From Spirochaetia bacterium (GTDB lineage Bacteria > Spirochaetota > UBA4802 > UBA5550): a stretch of DNA of 7,343 nucleotides. Shown in pieces: positions 1 through 5,093 of the stretch. The notes under the pieces were generated by a model, which saw only the letters and a program-made list of their open reading frames with translations, made no database searches and was not told the origin of the DNA. Each line of letters begins with the position of its first letter. The stretch's first letter is position 1. The stretch spans positions 1 through 7,343 of the forward strand of contig JAITPE010000105.1 in assembly GCA_031289575.1 (NCBI GenBank). The letters run 5' to 3'. Made by a program: the position numbers and the translations under genes.

Positions 1-273
1 GTACCAGAGCAGGGCTGTTTTGCTCTCTGTTATTTGCGCTGTGTCGACAGATTTTCGTTTGAAAATACGCTCTGTACCCGTACCCCTGTTTTGTATTGCA
101 GGATTGGAGTTGTGTCACATGCCGACATTATGCGGATCTGTCACGGCGCAAAAGCCTTTCCATTCGTCCGCCGTCATCAGGGAGAGCCCAGCCGTAACGT
201 GTACACGTTACGGCTGGGCTGGTGGCTACCGCCCCCTTGACCCCCGACAAAGCAAAAGTCAAAGGCCAAAGCC
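1..273. other. Non-coding leader upstream of the mobilisation operon
   Basis: I see no convincing gene here. The short open frames have no recognisable motifs and run through a large palindrome, so I treat them as chance. The stretch contains a small inverted repeat at 51-66 (6-bp arms, 4-base loop) and the perfect palindrome at 185-220. A C-rich tract follows at 231-246. The position directly before mobC is where mobilisable plasmids usually carry the origin of transfer and relaxosome binding sites. That role is inferred from position only. Confidence 0.5.
185..220. repeat. Perfect 36-bp palindrome, candidate oriT or accessory-protein binding site
   Basis: Two 18-base arms (185-202 and 203-220) are exact reverse complements with no spacer. 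The left arm begins AGCCCAGCCGTAACG. A C-rich sequence, CCGCCCCCTTGACCCCC, follows at 230-246. In RSF1010-type plasmids, as I recall, the relaxase nick lies just beside an inverted repeat followed by a CGCCCTC-like sequence, so the layout is suggestive. The mobC start is 54 bases downstream. A transcription terminator is less likely because no T-run follows. A binding site for the MobC-like ribbon-helix-helix protein is another option. Confidence 0.5.
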
Positions 274-529
274 ATGAGAAGAAAGATCGCCCGCGCCGCT
301 GATCTACATATTCGCCTGTACGTGGAGGAAAGAGACTTGCTCCGTCTCAATGCAGGGCGTTCAGGGCATGACCGTTTCGGATTACATCCGGCAAACCTGC
401 CTTGGCGTTCGCTTGCGAAAAACGCCTGAAGAAAAAAGGCGCCTGCATGAGCTGGCCCGCATCGGCGCGAATATCAATCAGCTTGCGAAATGGACGAACA
501 CCTACAAGCTGGCGGCGGAAGCGATGGAT
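274..529 (+). pseudogene. mobC: MobC-like mobilisation accessory protein, frameshifted and 3'-truncated
   Basis: MobC-family proteins (ribbon-helix-helix, Bac_mobilization type) bind oriT and help the relaxase open the DNA. Translation from ATG 274 gives an arginine-rich start, then DLHIRLYVEERDLLRLNAG, typical of the ribbon-helix-helix N-terminus. It has an AAAGG ribosome site at 261-265, 8 bases upstream. After about base 366 the frame must shift by one base (an extra base in GGGC, 364-367) to continue as MTVSDYIRQTCLG. The family signature ARIGANINQLAKWTN follows. The expected C-terminal helix is missing. After AAEAMD (to 529) the sequence passes directly into relaxase-like residues, which suggests a deletion joining the two genes. 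The identification is good. Whether the damage is biological or a consensus error is open. Confidence 0.7.
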
Positions 530-1414
530 TATCCCGGCAGGGAAAAAAATCCGCCGGAAGTTTTGCGCGGCGATCCGGCCATCACCCGCGCTCTCATCGA
601 CAGCATTGACCGTCGATGGAAATTCACATCCAGCGTTTTGTCCTGGCATCCTGACGACAAGGTGAGCGAGGAACAGGAAGAAGCGGTGATGGATGCTTTC
701 GAGCGCGTGGCCTTTGCCGGGCTGGAGCCGGATCAGCGCATATCCTCTGGGTACGGCACAGCCACAGCGGACATCATGAACTCCGCTTCGTTATTCCACG
801 CCTTGAACTTTCCAGCGGCAAAGACTTCAACGCCTGTCCTCCAGGTTGGCAAAAAGACTTTAGCGTATTCCGCGATCTGTTCAACAGACGTGAGCAATGG
901 ACGCGACCCGACGATCCGGCCAGGGCGCGGGAGGACTTGCCGAAAAAAGCCGACCTGTTCAAGGCTCGTCTCGCCCGCTGGGCAGGGAAATCAAGGAAAG
1001 CGACCGCGACAGAGCCAAGTAAGCCATTCACGCCTTTCTCAAATCACGCATCGCCCAGGGCTTGATCCGCGACAGGAAAGAACTTGTCGCCGCCTTGCGT
1101 GATGCTGATCTGGAGATCAACCGGGAAGGCAAGGACTATATCAGCGTCAAAGACCCGGTGAGCGGCCAAAAGCTGCGTTTCAAGGGAGGCATTTACGCCG
1201 AAGCATGGACGCCCAAGGCCGCGAAAGACCCGAAAGAAGAAACCGAGCAGGCGCGGCGGGAAGAGACGTTGCGAACTGTCGCCCGCCTTGAGCAAGAGCT
1301 GGAGCGTGTGCTTGAAAAGCGTATGAACTGCAACCACAAACGCTATCCGGCAAAATGGGTGAATGAAGCGAACTTTTTACTCAGCTTGCCGAAAAAGGAG
1401 GCATTGAGCCATGA
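530..1414 (+). pseudogene. MobA-type plasmid relaxase, N-terminally deleted and frameshifted
   Basis: A relaxase nicks oriT and pilots the strand during plasmid transfer. The N-terminal start and the first motif are missing. The recognisable part begins YPGREKNPPEVLRGDP and continues VLSWHPDDKVSEEQEEAVMD, AFERVAFAGLEPDQ. Near base 735 the frame changes (one base missing) to give AHILWVRHSHSGHHELRF. This is the histidine-rich metal-binding region of MOB_P-like relaxases (757-789), although family members I remember have ELHF rather than ELRF. It is followed by IPRLELSSGKDFNACPPGWQ. A second missing base in the GGG run at 980-982 leads to EIKESDRDRAK and an in-frame TAA at 1020-1022. The frame then resumes AIHAFLKSRIAQGLIRDRKE and continues to about 1374. 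One more base in the T-run at 1374-1378 would give an ending of LAEKGGIEP with TGA at 1412-1414, overlapping the next ATG. As read, it cannot make a working relaxase. Confidence 0.75.
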
Positions 1415-1629
1415 CCGAGACGGAACGGATGCTGAACCAGACCCTGAAACGGATGGAGGAAAACTGCACCGCCAGACTGACGGCCTTCAACACCCGTCTG
1501 GAAAGGCAGAAGGGAAACCAGATGCTTTTACAGACGGAATTACGAGTTTTGAAGAGATTGTTCAACGATGTAAGCGAAGTGTACACGAGCTTGCAGACAT
1601 TGTTGGTAAAATTGAGAAGCGGCGCGTAG
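1411..1629 (+). CDS. Small coiled-coil mobilisation protein (MbeB/MbeD-like)
   Basis: A 72-residue intact frame starts at ATG 1411. AAGGAGG lies at 1395-1401, 9 bases upstream. The reconstructed relaxase stop overlaps the start as ATGA, so the genes were probably translationally coupled. The product is charged and helical, with heptad-like spacing (LNQTLKRMEENCTARLTAFN, then LQTELRVLKRLFNDVSEVYT). Short coiled-coil proteins of this size follow the relaxase in ColE1-like and many MOB_P plasmids (MbeB, MbeD). They are thought to assist relaxosome assembly or plasmid entry. No catalytic motif is visible. The assignment rests on position, length and helical character, so the exact family is uncertain. 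Confidence 0.55.
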   Translation: MTETERMLNQTLKRMEENCTARLTAFNTRLERQKGNQMLLQTELRVLKRLFNDVSEVYTSLQTLLVKLRSGA

Positions 1630-2293
1630 AGCGGGAAGAGGAAAGAGCCTGCTTTCCTTCGCCCTGACGGATTATCTTCTGAATCAGGAACGGAGTGTTT
1701 TGCTTGTGGACACGGACACCGACAACCCGGACGTGTACAAGGCGTACAAAGACCTTGCCTTGCCGAATCTGGCTTGCAGGATGAACAGCCTTGACGATGC
1801 GGACGGCTGGGCCGATCTGCTTGATGCTGTGCAGAACTACCCGGAACACTCCATCGTCATCAACGCCGCCGCCAGAACCAAAACCAGCACGGCAAGCCAC
1901 GGCGACATTATGAAAGAAGCCCTGCGGGAAATGCAACGGGACTTGATTATTTTTTGGGTAATCAACAGATACCGCGACTCCATTGAACTTTTGCATTCGT
2001 TTCAGCAGTCGTTTCCCGACGTGACCATTCATGTATGCCGCAATCTTTACTTTGGCGAACCTGAGCGTTTTGACCTGTACAACAACTCAAAAGCAAAGGA
2101 AACGGTTGAAAAAACCGGCAGGACGCTGGACTTTCCGGCAGTGGCGAACCGTGTCATGGACTGGCTGTACTCCAAAAGAATGTCCATCCGCGCCGCTCAT
2201 CCTGAAATGCCCCTCGGCACACGGGCGGAATTGCAACGCTGGCGGGCGCGTTACGCGGAAATGTTTACTTCTGTTTTTGGGGAAAAATTATGA
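1616..2293 (+). pseudogene. ParA/StbB-like P-loop ATPase lacking its N-terminus
   Basis: The frame is open from 1616 to TGA 2293, but no ATG, GTG or TTG precedes the P-loop. GRGKSLLSFALTDYLL (from 1634) resembles the end of a Walker A motif and its helix. SVLLVDTDTDNPDVYKAYKD is the ParA-type second strand with acidic residues (Walker A'). SIVINAAAR and LIIFWVINRYRDSIELL fit later core strands. The C-terminal part (LDFPAVANRVMDWLYSKRMS, then PLGTRAELQRW) resembles StbB/MobD-like ATPases of plasmid mobilisation and stability regions. The first beta strand and the full KGGxGKS motif are absent. A start at TTG 1700 would lose the P-loop altogether. A small deletion or frameshift near 1615-1640 is likely. 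The stop overlaps the next start as ATGA (2290-2293). Such proteins usually aid plasmid positioning or segregation. Confidence 0.6.
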
Positions 2294-2571
2294 GCATGGA
2301 TGCTATAGCCCGTATTGAAAAACTGCGGGGTCGGAAATTATCGGCAGAGGAAGCCGCGCGCCTGCGAGAAACCGGAAACATGCTGAACCTTCACGCCGAG
2401 GACGCCGTATGGGATATTCTGGCGGCACTGGAGTATCAGCGCGTCTTTTATCAGGAATTGCCGGATAAAATCGCCGGGGCCTCAATGGAAATCTTGCGGG
2501 GCATTTCCGTTGCCGCCGAAAAGGAAGCCGCCGCCGCGCAAGCCAAGCTTGCCGACAGCGTTGTGGAATAG
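2290..2571 (+). CDS. Small helical protein of the mobilisation operon, unknown function
   Basis: A 93-residue intact frame begins at ATG 2290, inside the stop codon of the ATPase (ATGA), which shows operon membership. A second ATG at 2296 is possible. The product appears entirely helical. It has a charged N-terminus (IARIEKLRGRKLSAEEAARL), a central VWDILAALEYQRVFYQELPD with aromatic residues, and an alanine/glutamate-rich C-terminal helix (AAEKEAAAAQAKLADSVVE) suited to a coiled coil. No enzyme motif, signal peptide or membrane segment is seen. I have the impression that similar short proteins accompany ParA-like genes in other mobilisable plasmids, but I cannot name a family. Confidence 0.7.
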   Translation: MSMDAIARIEKLRGRKLSAEEAARLRETGNMLNLHAEDAVWDILAALEYQRVFYQELPDKIAGASMEILRGISVAAEKEAAAAQAKLADSVVE

Positions 2572-2587
2572 GCGAAAAGGCTATTCT

Positions 2588-2890
2588 GTGAAAATCAATT
2601 ACGCGACCCTGTTACCGATAGGCATAGCCGCCCTGGTCTGTTTGCTGACCTATGGAAGCCTGCTATTATGGGCAGGCTTCCATAGGTCAGGGCAGGCGCA
2701 TCCCCCGGACTTGCTGCTGCGTATGCCCTCCGGCTTGCTCATCGGCGGGCTTTGTCTTGCGGCAGGATTATTGTTCGGTTTCCTATCCGCGAGAGATTTT
2801 GCTACGGAAGCCAAAGGGTGGTATAAGGGCTTACTCTCGGCCTTGACTTTTCTGATGTCAGGCGGGTTTGTTTTTAGCCTGTTATTGTGA
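2588..2890 (+). CDS. Small membrane protein with three predicted helices
   Basis: I chose GTG 2588 as the start. AAAAGG lies at 2575-2580, 7 bases upstream, and the frame begins KINYATLLPIGIAALVCLLT, a direct entry into a membrane helix. The open frame extends further upstream, but that part overlaps the previous gene and is low-complexity. The 100-residue product has three hydrophobic segments: about residues 7-30, a second covering SGLLIGGLCLAAGLLFGFL, and a third covering LLSALTFLMSGGFVFSLLL. Short polar linkers separate them. It is the last gene of the + strand operon, 16 bases after the preceding gene. Its function is unknown. A perfect inverted repeat lies within its 5' half. Confidence 0.65.
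   Translation: MKINYATLLPIGIAALVCLLTYGSLLLWAGFHRSGQAHPPDLLLRMPSGLLIGGLCLAAGLLFGFLSARDFATEAKGWYKGLLSALTFLMSGGFVFSLLL
2645..2690. repeat. Perfect 19-bp inverted repeat with 8-base loop inside a coding region
   Basis: The left arm 2645-2663 (CTGACCTATGGAAGCCTGC) and right arm 2672-2690 are exact reverse complements around the loop TATTATGG. The dyad spans the end of the first membrane helix and the following loop of the membrane protein. An exact 19-bp stem inside a gene is unusual. It would form a very stable RNA hairpin and could extrude as a cruciform. No T-run follows, so a simple terminator is unlikely. It could be a recombination or protein-binding site, or a translational control element. 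Confidence 0.8.
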
Positions 2891-2998
2891 ACCACTTTTA
2901 TTTCCCGGAGCTTTGAATAGAAGCAATTTTCCCAACAGGACGCTTAGTCGAACAGTAATGAATACTAATTAAAAAATACGGGCTTCCAAAATCAAAAA
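2891..2998. other. Convergent intergenic region at the composition boundary
   Basis: This 108-base gap lies between the end of the + strand mobilisation operon and the end of the - strand hxs operon. Sequence to the left is GC-rich and sequence to the right is AT-rich, so one edge of the cassette is here or close by. I see no convincing hairpin with a T-run for either operon and no clear insertion-sequence end or target duplication. ATCAAAAA at 2991-2998 matches part of the arm of the dyad at 6983-7006, but such words are common in AT-rich DNA. Confidence 0.5.
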
Positions 2999-3265
2999 TT
3001 ACCGGCTTGAATAGTGCGAAACATGACTCCTGTGGCTACTATGGCTACTATGACTGCTGTGGCTATAATGCTCAGCAATCAACAGGTCACCAGCATTGTT
3101 TTTGGCAGCATCTGAAAAATACAATTTTTCAGATGCTGCTGAGCTTTGAACCACAGAAGAACTATTGTGTTCATCGTTCTCTATAGCATTGCCAGTACCT
3201 GTCAATCCAACTATTGGCACAAATAGACCAACTAAGAAAAACAATTTGTAAATAATCTTGCGCAT
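2999..3265 (-). CDS. hxsA: His-Xaa-Ser repeat peptide precursor HxsA
   Basis: The 88-residue product has three parts. The first is a signal peptide (MRKIIYK, a hydrophobic run LFFLVGLFVPIVGL, likely cleavage after GNA, residue 27). The second is a polar linker, residues 28-65, rich in Ser and Asn. The third is a C-terminal tract of seven consecutive His-Xaa-Ser triplets (residues 66-86: HYS, HSS, HSS, HSS, HRS, HVS, HYS), ending SR. This is the hallmark of the substrate of the His-Xaa-Ser system described bioinformatically by Haft and Basu. The radical-SAM enzymes HxsB and HxsC are presumed to modify the repeats, and the chemistry and final role are inferred. Start ATG 3265 has a strong GGAGG (3274-3278) 8 bases upstream. 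The gene is last in the operon, 108 bases after hxsC, so it may also have its own promoter. The protein appears short for the family. Export to the periplasm or surface is likely. Confidence 0.88.
   Translation of the reverse strand: MRKIIYKLFFLVGLFVPIVGLTGTGNAIENDEHNSSSVVQSSAASEKLYFSDAAKNNAGDLLIAEHYSHSSHSSHSSHRSHVSHYSSR
3008..3070 (-). repeat. Seven tandem 9-base units encoding His-Xaa-Ser
   Basis: On the - strand, seven 9-base units follow one another, each reading CAC/CAT, a variable codon, then a Ser codon. The Xaa codons give Tyr, Ser, Ser, Ser, Arg, Val, Tyr. Codon choice varies between units, including both AGT/AGC and TCG/TCA serines. The array therefore looks maintained for its protein sequence rather than produced by very recent duplication. 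Short tandem repeats like this could vary in copy number between strains. Confidence 0.9.
3105..3139 (-). repeat. Perfect 16-bp hairpin inside hxsA
   Basis: Arms 3105-3120 (GCAGCATCTGAAAAAT on +) and 3124-3139 are exact reverse complements with a 3-base loop. In the hxsA message this makes a 16-bp stem between the signal-peptide region and the repeat tract, encoding AASEKLYFSDAA. There is no following U-run on the - strand, so it is not a classic terminator. It may pause ribosomes, stabilise the short message, or be a mobile-DNA scar. The pairing is certain and the role unknown. Confidence 0.8.
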
Positions 3266-3273
3266 GTCATCAT

Positions 3274-3278
3274 CCTCC
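3274..3278 (-). promoter_or_regulatory. Strong ribosome binding site of hxsA
   Basis: GGAGG on the - strand lies 8 bases before ATG 3265. It is the clearest Shine-Dalgarno sequence of the hxs operon, much better than that of hxsD (GGGG). It fixes the start and suggests that the peptide is made in greater amounts than the enzymes. The 108-base gap upstream (3266-3373) could also hold a separate promoter, but I cannot define one. Confidence 0.7.
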
Positions 3279-3373
3279 GCTGTTATAGTTAAGCATGATT
3301 GCTAAATCACCAAAATTTATCAATTCTTACCAAAAGGCGAATAAGTTGCTAAATATAAATCGATATTCTATTG

Positions 3374-4261
3374 TCATAATAATTTTTGTGCCAATAGTTT
3401 TATAGTAGCAACATTTCTATCTAATGGCTTGACTTGTCTTTCTTTGTAATAAATAATAGAAAAAGATTTATCAAGTTTGTTTATAATATATTTGTATTCA
3501 GGCAGTATAAGATAATTACCAGCAATAGCAGAAACTGATTCAATATATATAAAACCGCCAATCTTTAACGAATTAATAAACTCTGTGATTAGTGGTAAAT
3601 AATAAAATTGTACATTAATAATACCACCTAAATAATTTTTTTCAAAAGGCCATCCATCGTTAATTAAATCATGCTTTATTGTTTTTATTAAAGTATTATC
3701 AATAATTTTCTTCTCCACACATAAATTCTCACCTTGCGCAATAAAATTCAATGCTTTATCTGACTTGTCTAGAAAAATAACTGGAATTTTATATGAAGCT
3801 ATAAGCGCACCATTTATGCCATACCCGCAAGCGACATCCAAAACAGGAGCGTCTATATTTTTAATTATTTTTGATATATATTTTTTTAATATAGGAGATG
3901 GATCCTGATTTTTTGGCTTTTTATGATCAAGATTGTAATGATTTACTGAAACATCAAGAATAGGTGAAATATTTCTACTTGCTTGATTTGATGAAGTTGC
4001 AAAAAAACCAGAACATTGACTCAGTAAGGAACAAGGTGAACAATTTTCGTGAAAAATATTTTTCCATGATGAAATTGAAGCTCTTGCAAATTGACGAATG
4101 TCTTCATGACAAAAGCACAATGGCGTGTTATAAATAGAAGCATTTAAACCTCGTTTACGCATAGCAAGAATTGCATTTCTTAATTCCTGCTTATATGCAT
4201 TAGGATCAATATAGATAGAATCAAAGTTCTTTTCTGCATTACCGCAGATTTCTAATGACAT
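3374..4261 (-). CDS. hxsC: HxsC C-terminal part fused to a class I SAM methyltransferase domain
   Basis: The open frame has 295 residues from ATG 4261, but this ATG has no ribosome site and lies inside HxsC homology, so it is not a true start. Residues 1-105 look like the HxsC C-terminus: SLEICGNAEKNFDSIYIDP, RKRGLNASIYNTPLC, ISSWKNIFHENC, then CSLLSQCSGFFATS and ASRNISPI. Cys49, Cys74, Cys77 and Cys83 probably bind an auxiliary iron-sulfur cluster. Without any stop or internal start, a Rossmann methyltransferase follows. SAM motif I is VLDVACGYGIN (140-150), an acidic motif II is VIFLDKS (161-167), and LKIGGFIYIES (232-242) is the usual LKPGG strand. The tail, GNYLILPEY and NVATIKLLAQK, resembles TehB/Methyltransf-type class I enzymes. 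The natural product was probably one protein of roughly 570 residues with the frame at 4362-5093. Methylation of HxsA is an inference. Confidence 0.8.
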   Translation of the reverse strand: MSLEICGNAEKNFDSIYIDPNAYKQELRNAILAMRKRGLNASIYNTPLCFCHEDIRQFARASISSWKNIFHENCSPCSLLSQCSGFFATSSNQASRNISPILDVSVNHYNLDHKKPKNQDPSPILKKYISKIIKNIDAPVLDVACGYGINGALIASYKIPVIFLDKSDKALNFIAQGENLCVEKKIIDNTLIKTIKHDLINDGWPFEKNYLGGIINVQFYYLPLITEFINSLKIGGFIYIESVSAIAGNYLILPEYKYIINKLDKSFSIIYYKERQVKPLDRNVATIKLLAQKLL

Positions 4262-4392
4262 AAAAGTATAATGTACACAAAAAGGAAAATATCTATATAA
4301 AAAATGTGCAAATTCTTCTAATCGTTTAAATTTTTTTTTGTTATCACATGCCTTATTTCTATCAAAATTTCTTTTTAGCTAAGTTGTATATT
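4262..4392 (-). other. Double -1 frameshift region within hxsC
   Basis: On the - strand the frame starting at 5093 ends NLAKKKF-TGA near 4362. The reading frame one base back continues LIEIRHVITKKNLND, ending at a TAG near 4323. Another -1 step leads to LEEFAHFLYRYFPFC (from 4322), which runs into the frame of 3374-4261. Joined, the three pieces match the expected HxsC order: a beta strand with basic residues, then an L-EEF helix before FPFC. Each break equals one missing base. The first is near AAATTTT. The second is near GATT or in a run of nine A. Possible causes are sequencing error in homopolymers, mutation of a now-inactive gene, or transcript slippage. Confidence 0.7.
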
Positions 4393-5093
4393 CCAGTTAT
4401 GGTATTTATATAACTATCTTTGCAACCTACAATTTTATCATGTATTGAGTCTATATCAGAATGTAGCGAAACACAAAAAATATCTTTGCAAGAATGTATA
4501 TTTGTTATTTTTGATGTAAAAGTTGTATCAGCAAATTTTTTCCCATTAGTCAAAATATCAATTTGTGCACTAGAATGTTCGTCATGACATCTCGAAAGAA
4601 TATTTATGAAATTATTTTCTAATAAAGTTGGCTCTCCACCTATAATGCAAAAAGTATCAATTTCTTTATTTTTAAGTAAATCAAGAACTCGTGAAGCATT
4701 ATTGTATAATGATTGATCATGTTTCTGAATTGGCTGAGGACACATTAAACAATTACAATTACATGATTCTGTAATTAATAAAGCATTTTGGTTTGATCTA
4801 ATTTCCCAAAGGAAAAATATTTCGCCATTATCTTGTAATTTAACAATATCACCTTTATTAAATATAGCTAGTTTAGGTTTATTTATATTTCCAATAATGT
4901 AAGGCATAAAAATATTCTTGACTGGCTTTACAGTGGAAATAATCGCGAGATACCCCAAGCAATCAATATTTATATTCTCTGTAACAAAAATTTTATCATG
5001 CCTTTTATAAAAAGGCACTTTCTCAATTACAATTTCACCAATAATTGGCTTAAAAGTCGCTAATGTTTTGCCACAGAGTTTAAGCATTGCCAT
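4362..5093 (-). CDS. hxsC: HxsC radical-SAM maturase, N-terminal part (frame interrupted)
   Basis: HxsC is the second radical-SAM enzyme of the His-Xaa-Ser system and is thought to act with HxsB on the HxsA repeats. This frame gives 243 residues from ATG 5093, which overlaps the end of hxsB by 14 bases. An ATG at 5087 is an alternative. Residues 1-100 form the N-terminal domain (LKLCGKTLATF, IFMPYIIGNINKP). The radical-SAM motif CX3CX2C is C111, C115, C118 in LLITESCNCNCLMCPQP, where it should bind a 4Fe-4S cluster that cleaves SAM. GGEPTLL (152-158) is the SAM-binding GGEP motif, and IDILTNGK and FCVSLHSDIDSIHD are barrel strands. The frame ends after NLAKKKF, far short of a full HxsC. The remainder continues in other frames at 3374-4361. 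If the break is real, no active enzyme would be expected without slippage. Confidence 0.85.
   Translation of the reverse strand: MAMLKLCGKTLATFKPIIGEIVIEKVPFYKRHDKIFVTENINIDCLGYLAIISTVKPVKNIFMPYIIGNINKPKLAIFNKGDIVKLQDNGEIFFLWEIRSNQNALLITESCNCNCLMCPQPIQKHDQSLYNNASRVLDLLKNKEIDTFCIIGGEPTLLENNFINILSRCHDEHSSAQIDILTNGKKFADTTFTSKITNIHSCKDIFCVSLHSDIDSIHDKIVGCKDSYINTITGIYNLAKKKF

Noticed and set aside
20..277. Open frames in the left leader (85 and 68 residues)
   Set aside because: They have no motifs or good ribosome site, cross the perfect palindrome and read as low-information sequence.
347..649. Open frame of 100 residues on the - strand
   Set aside because: It is antisense to the mobC/relaxase sequence, whose translation matches known families. 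The other - strand frames across 774-2032 are likewise shadows.
2645..2690. Rolling-circle replication origin, from the loop TATTATGG resembling viral nick loops
   Set aside because: There is no Rep gene in the window, the loop match is weak, and the site lies inside a coding frame.
2981..2998. Second crossover site at the hxsA end (ATCAAAAA)
   Set aside because: Only eight bases match one arm, with no second arm. Similar words occur throughout the AT-rich region.
3008..3070. Tandem repeats as a possible CRISPR array
   Set aside because: Units are 9 bases, contiguous, without spacers and in frame. They encode the His-Xaa-Ser tract.
4340..4385. Programmed -1 ribosomal frameshifting in hxsC
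   Set aside because: The heptamers do not fit the X XXY YYZ register of the zero frame, two separate shifts would be required, and no clear downstream structure was found. Sequencing error, mutation or transcript slippage is more likely.
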